Source: Myxococcota bacterium
Lineage (GTDB): Bacteria > Myxococcota_A > UBA796 > UBA2385
DNA: 64,000 bases
Direction: 5' to 3'
Assembly: GCA_023150805.1 (NCBI GenBank)
Contig: JAKLKF010000015.1
Coordinates: forward strand, 22,120-86,119
Shown piece after piece: positions 40,210 through 52,371 of the stretch. Under the pieces are notes generated by a model. That model was not told the DNA's origin and did not search any database. It saw only the letters and a list, made by a program, of their open reading frames with translations. Position numbers and translations under genes: made by a program. Each line of letters starts with the position of its first letter. Positions within the stretch are counted from its first letter, which is position 1.

Positions 40210-41829
40210 CTACTCCACGTAGCCCAGCGCCCGGAGCGCCTCCTGCTGCTCGTGGGCGATGCGGGCGGCCTCGCCGGCGGTGCGCAGGTGCTCCAGCTCG
40301 GCTGTGCCGCGGGCGGCCCAGGTCGCGCGCTCCTCCTCGGGCAGCGGCAGGGGCGCCTGCTCGCCGGGGTCGGCGGCCAGGTCGAAGCCCAGGACGGTGC
40401 CTTCACTGTCCACCGTCCACTTGCGGGTCCCCTGGCGGAAGGCCACCTCGGCCCGCTGGAAGGGGCCCAGGATGCGGCGCGCGCGCTGGGTGCCGGCGAA
40501 GGCGCGCAGGGGCTCGGTCGGCGGCGCCTGGGCCAGGTCCAACAGCCCGCCCTGGGCAGGCTGCCCGGCCAGGGCGAGCAGGGTGGGGGCCACCGCCTGC
40601 AGCGGCACGGGGGCGTCGATCCGCTGGCCGGGGGCGACGCCGGGCGCACGCACCAGGATCGGCACCCGCACCCCGGGCTCGTGGACCCGGTCGCCGTGGT
40701 TGAGCAGGTAGTCGTGCTCGGTGAAGCTCTCCCCGTGGTCGGCGGCCAGGACGACGGCGGCGTCGGGCGGCAGGGCGGAGAGCAGGCGGCCGACCAGGTG
40801 GTCGGTCCAGGCGATCTCGCCCTTGTAGGCGGCGACCTGGGGGCGCAGGTCGTCCCGGCCGGGCACCAGGGACAGGTGCCGGTCGCGCATCGTGCGCAGG
40901 CGTGCGGCGCGGACCTCCTCGGGCGCGCCGGGGAGTCCCGGGGTCTCGGGGGCGACCAGGGTGTCGTAGGGCGACGGTGGCGCGTAGGGGGCGTGGGGAT
41001 CGTAGAGGTGCAGCCACAGGAAGGTGGGCCCGCCGCCAGCCTCCAGCCAGGCCAGCGCGCGGGCGAGGGTGGCGTCGCCCCGGCGCTCGACGACCGGCTC
41101 GCCCGCCAGGCCCACCGCGGCTGCGAGTCGGCCGACCGAGGTCGCGGGCAGGCCGACGCCACCGAGCTGGTCGTCGTACCAGCCGAAGCCGCGCTCGATG
41201 CCACTGCCGTGGGCCAGCACCGCGGCCGACACGGCGGCGCCGGTGCGCCAGCCGGCGGCGGCCAGGGCCTGGGCCACGGTGGGCACGGCGGGGTCCAGGG
41301 CCTGCCCGTTGCGCAGCACGCCGACCCGGTCGGGCAGCTGGCCGGTCAGCATCGCGGTGTGGGCGGGCAGGGTCAGCGGCGCGGGCGAGAGGCCGGCGGT
41401 GAAGAGCAGGCCCTGGTCGGCCAGGCCGTCGAGCGCGGGGGTGGGCACGGGCACGCTGGCGCCGCCGATGCGACCCAGGTGGTCGGCCCGGAAGGTGTCC
41501 AGCGTGACCAGGACCAGCACGGGCCCGGGGGGGCCGCGGGGGACCGCGACGGAGGAGGTGGCCGGGCCGCCGGGCAGGAGCGCCAGCGAGGCCGGCACCA
41601 GGGCCGCCGCTCGCAGGCTGCGACGCGGGCCACGGCCCGGCGGCAAGGCGACCAGCAGGCCGACCAGCAGCGCCAGCACGGCCAGGCCGCCCAGCTCCCA
41701 GGCCACGGCCGCCGCGCCCTCGCCTGGCAGCAGGACGGCGCGCAGGGGTCCCAGGCTGCGGTGCACGCACAGGCCCGCGCCCGTCAGCGCCAGCAGCCCC
41801 AGGCCCAGGTCGACCGCGGCGCGCCGCAT
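40210..41829 (-). CDS. Membrane-anchored sulfatase-superfamily hydrolase with threonine at the nucleophile position
   Basis: 539 residues. Two or three hydrophobic helices at the N terminus are followed by an alkaline-phosphatase-superfamily domain. VLVTLDTFRADHLG (Asp111) supplies a metal ligand, SPAPLTLPAHTAMLTG puts Thr153 where type I sulfatases have the Cys/Ser that becomes formylglycine, and AADHGESFTEHDYLLNHGD supplies the second metal site. A short tail ending ALRALGYVE is typical of a delta-proteobacterial group. Because a Cys/Ser-X-Pro-X-Arg motif is absent, it may be a phosphodiesterase or phosphoethanolamine-type transferase rather than a sulfatase. An AAGGAG lies upstream. Confidence 0.7.
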   Translation of the reverse strand: MRRAAVDLGLGLLALTGAGLCVHRSLGPLRAVLLPGEGAAAVAWELGGLAVLALLVGLLVALPPGRGPRRSLRAAALVPASLALLPGGPATSSVAVPRGPPGPVLVLVTLDTFRADHLGRIGGASVPVPTPALDGLADQGLLFTAGLSPAPLTLPAHTAMLTGQLPDRVGVLRNGQALDPAVPTVAQALAAAGWRTGAAVSAAVLAHGSGIERGFGWYDDQLGGVGLPATSVGRLAAAVGLAGEPVVERRGDATLARALAWLEAGGGPTFLWLHLYDPHAPYAPPSPYDTLVAPETPGLPGAPEEVRAARLRTMRDRHLSLVPGRDDLRPQVAAYKGEIAWTDHLVGRLLSALPPDAAVVLAADHGESFTEHDYLLNHGDRVHEPGVRVPILVRAPGVAPGQRIDAPVPLQAVAPTLLALAGQPAQGGLLDLAQAPPTEPLRAFAGTQRARRILGPFQRAEVAFRQGTRKWTVDSEGTVLGFDLAADPGEQAPLPLPEEERATWAARGTAELEHLRTAGEAARIAHEQQEALRALGYVE

Positions 41830-41859
41830 CCCCTCTCCTTCTTTCCCCTATACGACGAA

Positions 41860-41890
41860 GCCGGCCGCCGGGTGTCCCCGACCGGCCGGC
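41860..41890 (-). terminator. Hairpin between the small Asp-rich lipoprotein and the sulfatase-like gene
   Basis: GCCGGCCG (41860-41867) and CGGCCGGC (41883-41890), an eight-base perfect stem with a 15-base loop, placed just after the stop of the upstream small lipoprotein gene. No T-run follows on the minus strand. Confidence 0.3.
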
Positions 41891-41915
41891 CCCGGCAGCA
41901 CAAAGCCTGTGCGGG

Positions 41916-42272
41916 CTACTCGCAGTCCCAGATCTCGAGGCAGTCCTCGTAGATGTCCTCGTCCCCCTCGTAGATGTCGCCGCACTCGGCGCTCTTCAGC
42001 GAGTTCAGGCAGTCCTGGGCCTTGTCGTCGTCGAAGTCGCAGTCGTCGTAGTAGTCCTCGTACTCCTCCTGGGCGTCGACCAGGTCGTCGATGCAGTCGT
42101 CCAGGTCGTCCCAGGTGGCCTCGAACTCGCCCTTGAAGCACTCGTTGTAGACCTTGCAGCTCACCTTCGAGTACTCGTCGTTGAAGTTGTCCTCGGTCAC
42201 GGCGCCGCCGCCCAACAGGGAGCAGCCGGAGAGGAGGGAGACGAAGAGGCCGGCGACGAGGGATCCGCGCAT
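41916..42272 (-). CDS. Small acidic, cysteine-containing lipoprotein
   Basis: 118 residues, start GGAGCCATC-ATG. Lipobox LLSGC with Cys17. The mature part is strongly acidic and helical, with regularly spaced cysteines (SCKVYNECFKGEF, DDCIDDLVDAQ, DDCDFDDDKAQDCL, AECGDIY, DCLEIWDCE), so several disulfides are likely. It is similar in size and composition to the small Cys-rich lipoprotein encoded near 27 kb. No known family. Role unknown; may bind cations. Confidence 0.6.
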   Translation of the reverse strand: MRGSLVAGLFVSLLSGCSLLGGGAVTEDNFNDEYSKVSCKVYNECFKGEFEATWDDLDDCIDDLVDAQEEYEDYYDDCDFDDDKAQDCLNSLKSAECGDIYEGDEDIYEDCLEIWDCE

Positions 42273-42372
42273 GATGGCTCCAGGATGTGTCAGGGAGGGG
42301 CGCTCGAAGGGGACGAGGGGAACCCACCTAAGCCCGCCCGCGAAGCGCTGTCAACTTCCGCGACTGCGGCGT

Positions 42373-42813
42373 TCAAGGTGTGTCCACCACCAGGGTCACC
42401 GGCCCGTCGTTGACCAGGCTGACCTGCATGTCGCCGCCGAAGACGCCCGTCGCTACCGGCACCCCCTGGGCCGCGACCGCCGCGCAGAAGGCCTGGTAGA
42501 GGGGCTCGGCCTGTTCGGGCGGAGCGGCGCCGGTGAAGCTGGGGCGCCGTCCGCGGCGGCAGTCACCGTACAAGGTGAACTGGCTGACGACCAGCATCGC
42601 CCCGCCGGCCTCCTGCACGCTGCGGTTCATCTTTCCGTCCGCGTCCTCGAAGATCCGCAGGCCGCACAGCTTCTGGGACAGCCAGGCCACCTGGTCGGGG
42701 CCGTCCCCGGGGGCGACCCCCAGCAGCACCAGCAGGCCGGGCCCGATCTCGCCCGTGACCCGGCCCTCGCACTCGACCCGGGCCGTGCCGACCCGCTGGA
42801 CCACCGCGCGCAT
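42373..42813 (-). CDS. dtd: D-aminoacyl-tRNA deacylase
   Basis: 146 residues. Cytoplasmic dimeric enzyme that removes D-amino acids (and glycine mischarged onto tRNA-Ala) from tRNAs. Motifs: [17 protein letters not shown] at the start, [21 protein letters not shown] in the middle and [15 protein letters not shown] at the end, corresponding to the SQFTLYGD and NxGPVT signatures. Full length. Last gene of the minus-strand dap run, 15 bases after the rhomboid gene. Confidence 0.93.
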   Translation of the reverse strand: MRAVVQRVGTARVECEGRVTGEIGPGLLVLLGVAPGDGPDQVAWLSQKLCGLRIFEDADGKMNRSVQEAGGAMLVVSQFTLYGDCRRGRRPSFTGAAPPEQAEPLYQAFCAAVAAQGVPVATGVFGGDMQVSLVNDGPVTLVVDTP

Positions 42814-42828
42814 CCGACCTCCTGCCGT

Positions 42829-43647
42829 TCAGATCCACTGCCCGGCGACGCCCGCCGCCGCCCCCGCCAGCAGGGCCAGGCTGAGCGCCACCATGAGCGC
42901 CGTGGCCCAGGGCCGCCCCTGCCGCCCCGGCACCACCCGGTTGCCCAGCACCAACGCCAGCGCGCCGCCCGCGAGCAGCCCGCCCAGGTGGGCCAGGTTG
43001 TCGATGAAGGGCAGCATCACGCCGACCAGCAGGTTCAGCCCGACCCAGGGCAGGAGCGCCCGCCGCAGGTGGTCGCCCAGGCCCTCGGGCAGCTCGTCGC
43101 GGTGCCGCCAGCCGAAGACGATGGGCGCGCCCATCAGGCCAAAGACCGCGCCGCTGGCGCCCACGCTCAGGCGGTTGCCGCCCAGCCAGGACAGGGTCGA
43201 GCCGACGAGGCCGGCCACCAGGAACAACCACAGGAAGCGCGGCCGCCCGTAGAGCGACTCGCACAGGCGGCCCAGGCCCAGCAGCGCCAGGCCGTTGAGG
43301 AACAGGTGCAGGCCGTCGTTGTGCAGGAAGACGCAGCTCACCAGGCGCCAGAGCTGCCCCTGGTCGAGCTCGACCGCCGCCTGGGCGCCCGCCCGCACCA
43401 ACAGCGCCTCGGGGCGCACCATCACCAGGGCGCCGAGCGGGTCGGCCGCCCCCTCCACCACCATGCCCAGCCCCAGGGCCAGGTGGGCCAGGACCATCGT
43501 GGCGAGCAGGGCGAAGGTCAGCCACGGCCTCCGCATGCCCTCGAAGAGGTGGTGTCCGGCGGCGCGGCGCACCAGGTGGCGGCGCTGGTCCTGGCGGGTC
43601 CGGGGCCGCGGCGGCAGGGGGGGCCGCGGATCCGCGCGCCCGCTCAC
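42829..43647 (-). CDS. Rhomboid-family intramembrane serine protease
   Basis: 272 residues. The chosen GTG overlaps the stop of the upstream glycosyltransferase gene by four bases. A basic, Pro/Arg-rich cytoplasmic head is followed by six membrane helices. The active-site residues are visible: the SVGASGAVFGLMGA motif (catalytic Ser in GASG) and the His of DNLAHLGGLLAG, plus the oxyanion stretch FLHNDGLHLFLNG. Rhomboid proteases cleave membrane proteins in the bilayer. Substrate unknown. Confidence 0.85.
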   Translation of the reverse strand: MSGRADPRPPLPPRPRTRQDQRRHLVRRAAGHHLFEGMRRPWLTFALLATMVLAHLALGLGMVVEGAADPLGALVMVRPEALLVRAGAQAAVELDQGQLWRLVSCVFLHNDGLHLFLNGLALLGLGRLCESLYGRPRFLWLFLVAGLVGSTLSWLGGNRLSVGASGAVFGLMGAPIVFGWRHRDELPEGLGDHLRRALLPWVGLNLLVGVMLPFIDNLAHLGGLLAGGALALVLGNRVVPGRQGRPWATALMVALSLALLAGAAAGVAGQWI

Positions 43648-45245
43648 CGGATCCGCCACGCCGTCGCCTCCTCCAGCGGTCCCGGGCGCCAGCCCAGGGG
43701 CACGACGCCCAGGGACTCGCTGTACAGGCCCACCCGGCACGGGGCGCACACCACGCGCAGGCGGCCGTGGTCGTAGGCGTAGTCGGCGACGTGCTCCTTG
43801 ACCTCGGGCAGCTCGGCGGGCGACGAGTTCAGCGGCGCCAGCACCAGCACGCCGCTGGCCTCGCCCGGGCCGAGCACGTGCCAGCCGAGCTGCTCCAGCC
43901 GGTAGCGGAAGGACCACTCTCCCGTGAAGGCGCCCGGCGACTGCCAGGTGCGCGCGGCCTGCAAGGCCAGGGCGTCGGCGGCCTCGAAGAAGCGGTGCTC
44001 CGCCTGGACGACGGCGCCGGAGAGCAGGGCCCCCCCGGCGGCGCCGGCGAGCATCACCTCGCGGGCCGTGCGCCGGGCGTCGTAGGCGCGCGCCAGCAGC
44101 AGGGCCAGCGGCGCCATCGCCGGCAGCATGTACCGGGGCGCGGCGAAGTTGTGGGCGACCACGACCAGCAGGATCCACAGCCCCGCCCAGGACGCCAGCA
44201 GCAGGCCGTCGCCCGGGCCCCCCGGCCCCCGCGCGGCGCCGGGCCCCGCCTGCTGCACGATCGCCGACAGGACCGCGCCGCCCACCGCGGCGAAGGGCAG
44301 CACCCGCAGCGCGGTCGCCAGGTCCAGGTCCGCCGGTCCCCAGGAGAGGGCGACGGCCCCCACCCCCAGCAGCGCGCCCCACAGCAGGTTGCGGCGCAGG
44401 CCCCTTCCCAGCAGGACGATCGGCACCACGCCGAGGGCCAGCCGGGCCAGCACCCCCAGCGCCCGGGCCCGGGGATCGCTGCGCTGGATCTCGTCGGCGC
44501 GGCTGAGCACCTCGAACAGGTGCAGGCGGCCGTAGCTCGCCGCCAGCCAGGCCTCGCCGGCCAGCACCGGCACCAGCGCCGCGCCCCAGAACAGGGCACC
44601 GGCGCGCAGGGAGGCGCTCCAGCTCCCCGTCGCCCGGCGCCCGTGCAGCAGCAGGACCGGGATCAGGATCATGGCCGGGTACTTGGTCCACAGGGCGCCG
44701 GCGAGGCACAGGCCGCCGACCACCGCCGCCACGCGCCCGCCCTGCAGCCCCACCCGCCAGCCGGCGACGGCGGCCGCCGACAGCGCCGCCAGCGCCAGGT
44801 CGGGCATCAGGCCCCGCTGGAGCCCCAGGGCGACGATGGGCGCGGAGGCCCAGGAGAGCACGGCCAGGATCGGCCGGCGGGTCAGGTGGGCGGCCAGCGA
44901 CCCGACCGCCCAGCCGTAGAGCAGCGCCCACGGTGCACCGGCCAGCACCTTGAGGGGGTACAGGCCCAGCTCCTCGGGCACCAGGCGTCGCGCGGCCCAG
45001 ACCCACCACAGGTGCAGCGGGGGGTGGGCGTAGACGAAGGCGTCGCCCTCGCGGTCCGCTCCCCAGGGCTGCCAGGGCCGCCACCAGTCGTAGGGGCGCA
45101 GCGGATCGAGCTGCCGGGCGATGTCCAGGTAGCTCTCCTCGTCCAGCACCGGCACGGAGGCGGACAGCAGCAGGGTCCCCACCGCCAGCACGCAGGCCAG
45201 CAGCACCGGCAGGTGCCGCGCCACGCCGTTCCGCCCCCCCGTCAC
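43644..45245 (-). CDS. Multipass glycosyltransferase (GT39/ArnT-like)
   Basis: 533 residues from a GTG eight bases after the dapD stop. About ten to twelve hydrophobic helices. Near the N terminus VPVLDEESYLDIARQLDP matches the conserved acidic D/E motif of GT-C enzymes, and FVYAHPPLHLWWVWA is the second conserved loop. The C-terminal ~100 residues form a soluble periplasmic domain. GT39/83-type enzymes transfer sugars from polyprenyl-phosphate donors to proteins or lipids (O-mannosylation or lipid A modification); which one cannot be told. Its stop overlaps the rhomboid gene start. Confidence 0.75.
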   Translation of the reverse strand: MTGGRNGVARHLPVLLACVLAVGTLLLSASVPVLDEESYLDIARQLDPLRPYDWWRPWQPWGADREGDAFVYAHPPLHLWWVWAARRLVPEELGLYPLKVLAGAPWALLYGWAVGSLAAHLTRRPILAVLSWASAPIVALGLQRGLMPDLALAALSAAAVAGWRVGLQGGRVAAVVGGLCLAGALWTKYPAMILIPVLLLHGRRATGSWSASLRAGALFWGAALVPVLAGEAWLAASYGRLHLFEVLSRADEIQRSDPRARALGVLARLALGVVPIVLLGRGLRRNLLWGALLGVGAVALSWGPADLDLATALRVLPFAAVGGAVLSAIVQQAGPGAARGPGGPGDGLLLASWAGLWILLVVVAHNFAAPRYMLPAMAPLALLLARAYDARRTAREVMLAGAAGGALLSGAVVQAEHRFFEAADALALQAARTWQSPGAFTGEWSFRYRLEQLGWHVLGPGEASGVLVLAPLNSSPAELPEVKEHVADYAYDHGRLRVVCAPCRVGLYSESLGVVPLGWRPGPLEEATAWRIR

Positions 45246-45252
45246 CGCCGCC

Positions 45253-46107
<855 letters not shown>

Positions 46108-46167
46108 GGACCCTCCAGGGCGGCCGAGCCTATCGCATCGCCAGCCCCGGACCGAGGGCAAAGCGCC

Positions 46168-47319
46168 TCAGCCCACCAGCGGCCGCATCACCTCGATGGC
46201 CGACCGGATCTCCTCGAGCGAGGGGACCAGGGCCAGCCGCACGTAGCCCTGCCCGCCGCCGGCCACGCCGAACATCCGCCCCGGGCTCACGACCACGCCC
46301 CGCTCGAGCAGCCGCCGGGCCCACGCCTCGTCGTCCTCCCCGCCCGGCACGCGGACCCACAGGTAGATCGTGGCCCGGCTGCCGTGCACCTCCAGCCCGG
46401 CGCCCTCGAAGAAGTCGACCAGCAGCTCGCGCTTGGCCTGGAACAGGGCGCGGCGCTCGGCGACGTGGGCGTCGTCGGACCAGGCCGCCTGGGCGGCGGC
46501 GTTGACGAAGTCGGGCGCGGCCAGGCCCGGGTTGGCGCGCAGCTTGCGCAGGCGCCCGATCAGGGCCGGGTCTCCGGCCAGGAAGCCCGAGCGGTAGCCG
46601 GTCATGGCCGAGCGCTTGGACAGCGAGTGCAGGACGAGCACGCCCTCGACCCCGGCCTGCAACAGCGAGGGGGGCGGCTCGCCCTGGTAGATGTCGGCGT
46701 AGGCCTCGTCGCTGACCAGCACGATGTCGTGCTCCCGCGCCAGGTCCAGCGTGCGGCGCAGGTCGGCGAGCGGGGTGACCGCGCCGGAGGGGTTGTGCGG
46801 CGTGTTCAGCCAGATCATGCGCGTGCGGCGCAGCAGGTCCGGCGGCAGCAGCCAGGGGCGGAAGACATGGTCGCCCGACAGCGGCACCGCCACCGGCTCG
46901 CCCCCCGCGAAGAGCACGCCGCGCTGGTAGGCGGGGTAGCCCGGGTCGGGGAAGATCACGACGCGGTCGTCGGCGGAGGGGTCGACCACCAGGGCCGGCG
47001 TGTGGAAGACCGCCTCCTTGGCGCCCGCGGTGGGCAGGATCTGGGTCGCCGGGTCCAGCTCGACGCCGAAGCGGCGCGCGACGTAGGCCGCGATCGCCGC
47101 GCGCAGCCCGTCGGAGCCCGCGATGCTCGGGTAGCCGCAGCGCGGCTGGATCGCCTCGCGCAGCGCCTCCTGGATGAAGTCGGGCGTGGGCTCGACGGGG
47201 TCCCCCACGCTGAAGTCGTACAGGGGCAGGCCGCGGGCGGCCACGGCCTGCTTGCGGCGCTCCAGCTCGACCATGGGGTACTCGGCGAGCTGGTCCAGCA
47301 GCGGGTTGATGCGAGGCAT
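46168..47319 (-). CDS. dapC: N-succinyldiaminopimelate aminotransferase-like class I aminotransferase
   Basis: 383 residues. PLP-dependent fold-type I enzyme. Cofactor features: LPTAGAKEAVF at the phosphate-binding region, NTPHNPSGAV, VLVSDEAYADIY (Asp and Tyr that contact the ring) and the Schiff-base lysine in LHSLSKRSAMTGYRSGF. The identification as DapC rests on fold-type I resemblance and on the immediately following dapD; the pair would carry out two consecutive steps of lysine/peptidoglycan precursor synthesis. First gene of a five-gene minus-strand run, divergent from mltG. Confidence 0.82.
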   Translation of the reverse strand: MPRINPLLDQLAEYPMVELERRKQAVAARGLPLYDFSVGDPVEPTPDFIQEALREAIQPRCGYPSIAGSDGLRAAIAAYVARRFGVELDPATQILPTAGAKEAVFHTPALVVDPSADDRVVIFPDPGYPAYQRGVLFAGGEPVAVPLSGDHVFRPWLLPPDLLRRTRMIWLNTPHNPSGAVTPLADLRRTLDLAREHDIVLVSDEAYADIYQGEPPPSLLQAGVEGVLVLHSLSKRSAMTGYRSGFLAGDPALIGRLRKLRANPGLAAPDFVNAAAQAAWSDDAHVAERRALFQAKRELLVDFFEGAGLEVHGSRATIYLWVRVPGGEDDEAWARRLLERGVVVSPGRMFGVAGGGQGYVRLALVPSLEEIRSAIEVMRPLVG

Positions 47320-47390
47320 GGCGGCAGTTGTACCGCGGAGCGCCGCCTCCCGGAGTAGGTTCCGCGCTCCCGCCTCCTCCTGGAGCCCCC

Positions 47391-48365
47391 TTGCTCGCCC
47401 TCCTCCTCGCCGGCTGCGACCTGGTCACCGGCCACTACGGCGCCCCCAAGGACCCCGCCGACCCCTCCCTCGTCGTCGTCGAGGTCCCGCAGGGAAGCAC
47501 GATCCGCGGCATGGCGCCCACGCTGGAGGAGGCCGGCGTCATCGCCGACGCCGACGGCTTCATGACCTGGGTGCGCATCACGAAGGAGGGCGGCTGCATC
47601 AAGGCCGGCCGGCACAAGGTCGGCCCGGCCATGGGGGCGCAGGAGCTGGTGGACGCGCTCTGCGGCGTGCCCCTGCCCGAGGACGTGCCCTTCACCGTGG
47701 TCGAGGGCTGGCGCATCCGCGAGATCGACGCCGCCCTGGTGCAGGCGGGCCTGGCCCAGGCCGGCGAGTACGCCTCCGCCGCCGCCCAGCCCGGGCGCTT
47801 CACCGCCAGCTATGCGCTTCCGACCGACACGCTCGAGGGCTACCTCTTCCCCGAGACCTACATGGTCGATCCCACCCGCTTCACGGTGGACGGCCTCATC
47901 CAGCGCCAGCTCGACCTGCTCGGCGAGCGCTTCGTCAGCCAGCACGACGCGGCGGAGCTGGAGGGCCGCGGCCTGCACGCGCTGGTGATCATGGCCAGCA
48001 TGCTCGAGCGCGAGGAGCCGACCCCCGCCCAGCGCCCGCTGGTCGCGGGCATCCTGTGGAAGCGGCTGGACCACGCCTGGAACCTGGGCGTGGACGCCAC
48101 CAGCCGGTACACGCTGGACCAGTGGAACGACCGGCGGGCCTTCCTGGTCCAGCTCCGCGACCCGGACGACCCCTACAACACCCGCCTGCGCCCCGGCCTG
48201 CCGCCGACGCCCATCGGCAACCCCTCCACGACCAGCCTGGAGGCCGCCCTCTCGCCCGTGGACAGCGAGTACTGGTACTACCTGCACGACGACGCCCAGG
48301 TGCTGCACCCGGCGCGCGACGTGGCCGGCCACGAGGCCAACCGCCGCAAGTACAACGTCTACTGA
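47391..48365 (+). CDS. mltG: Endolytic murein transglycosylase, lipoprotein form
   Basis: 324 residues. The start is TTG with GGAGCCCCC directly before it, giving MLALLLAGCD, a minimal lipoprotein signal with Cys9. A LysM-like N-terminal segment (VVVEVPQGSTIRGMAPTLEEAG) precedes the YceG/MltG catalytic domain. Marks: LEGYLFPETYMV, IMASMLEREEP with the presumed catalytic Glu206, the NTRLRPGLPPTPIGNPS segment and the YWYYLHDD end. MltG cuts nascent glycan strands to set their length. Most homologs have a transmembrane helix instead of a lipid anchor, so this variant is unusual. An alternative upstream start gives no signal peptide. Confidence 0.85.
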   Translation: MLALLLAGCDLVTGHYGAPKDPADPSLVVVEVPQGSTIRGMAPTLEEAGVIADADGFMTWVRITKEGGCIKAGRHKVGPAMGAQELVDALCGVPLPEDVPFTVVEGWRIREIDAALVQAGLAQAGEYASAAAQPGRFTASYALPTDTLEGYLFPETYMVDPTRFTVDGLIQRQLDLLGERFVSQHDAAELEGRGLHALVIMASMLEREEPTPAQRPLVAGILWKRLDHAWNLGVDATSRYTLDQWNDRRAFLVQLRDPDDPYNTRLRPGLPPTPIGNPSTTSLEAALSPVDSEYWYYLHDDAQVLHPARDVAGHEANRRKYNVY

Positions 48366-48417
48366 CCGCTACTGCCCGCTACTTCTGACCGCGACCCCGG
48401 ACCGGGAGAGGCTCCCC

Positions 48418-49245
48418 ATGGCCGCGCACGAGCTGCTCCTCATCGACGCCTTCGCCGACGGCCCCTTCACCGGCAACCCCGCGGCCGTGGTCCTGCTGGA
48501 CGCCCCGGCCGACGCGGCCTGGATGCAGGCGGTCGCCGCCGAGCTGAAGCAGTCGGAGACCGCCTTCTGCTGGCCGCACCAGGCCGAGCGCGCGCCGGGC
48601 GAGGGGCCGGGCCCCGAGTGGAAGCTGCGCTGGTTCACGCCGCGCTGCGAGGTGGAGCTCTGCGGTCACGCGACCCTGGCCACCGCGCACGCCCTGTGGA
48701 GCACCGGGCGGCTGGACCGGGACGAGGCAGCCGTGTTCCGCACCCGCGCCGGCCTGCTGCAGGCCTGGCGGGTCGGCGAGGAGATCGAGCTCGACCTGCC
48801 CGCCACGCCCGACGAGCCGGTCACGCTGACCCAGGAGCTGGCGATGGCCTTCCGCCTGCCGCCCCGGTACCTGGGCCGCTACCGCGACAGCTACGTGATC
48901 GAGCTGGAGAGCGAGAGCGCCGTGCGCTCGGTCACCCCCGACCCGGCCCTGCTGCTGGAGGCCGGCGGACACGGCTACACCGTCACGGCGCGGGCGAGCG
49001 CCGACAAGCCCTACGACTTCGTCCTGCGCTACTTCGCGCCGGCCGTCGGCGTTCCGGAGGACCCGGTCACGGGCGCGGCCTTCGCCTGCCTGGGTCCCTA
49101 CTGGTCGCTGCGGCTGGGGCGGCCGGACCTGGTCGGGCGCCAGGTCAGCGCCCGCGGCGGGACCGTGCGGGTCCACAGCAGCGAGGCCCGGGTGCGGCTG
49201 GGCGGGCGGGCGCGCACGGTCGTCCAGGGCGCGCTGCTGGGCTGA
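48418..49245 (+). CDS. PhzF-family isomerase-like protein
   Basis: 275 residues, start after GGAGAGG. Two-domain diaminopimelate-epimerase-like fold of the PhzF family. AFADGPFTGNPAAVVLL and LKQSETAF carry the family glutamate (Glu47); CGHATLATAHALW and GVPEDPVTGAAFACLG are the two conserved turns. PhzF of the phenazine pathway is an isomerase, but homologs outside phenazine clusters have unknown substrates, and no phenazine genes are nearby. It lies 52 bases after mltG and is convergent with the hydrolase lipoprotein gene. Confidence 0.85.
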   Translation: MAAHELLLIDAFADGPFTGNPAAVVLLDAPADAAWMQAVAAELKQSETAFCWPHQAERAPGEGPGPEWKLRWFTPRCEVELCGHATLATAHALWSTGRLDRDEAAVFRTRAGLLQAWRVGEEIELDLPATPDEPVTLTQELAMAFRLPPRYLGRYRDSYVIELESESAVRSVTPDPALLLEAGGHGYTVTARASADKPYDFVLRYFAPAVGVPEDPVTGAAFACLGPYWSLRLGRPDLVGRQVSARGGTVRVHSSEARVRLGGRARTVVQGALLG

Positions 49246-49252
49246 GGAACGC

Positions 49253-52357
<3,105 letters not shown>

Positions 52358-52371
52358 GCCCCGCCCGCCAG

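Noticed and set aside
41830..42372. Rho-independent terminators at the hairpins in this area
   Set aside because: Stems are present but no T-run follows; only listed as weak candidates.
48418..49245. PhzF homolog as evidence of a phenazine cluster
   Set aside because: No other phenazine genes are within the window.
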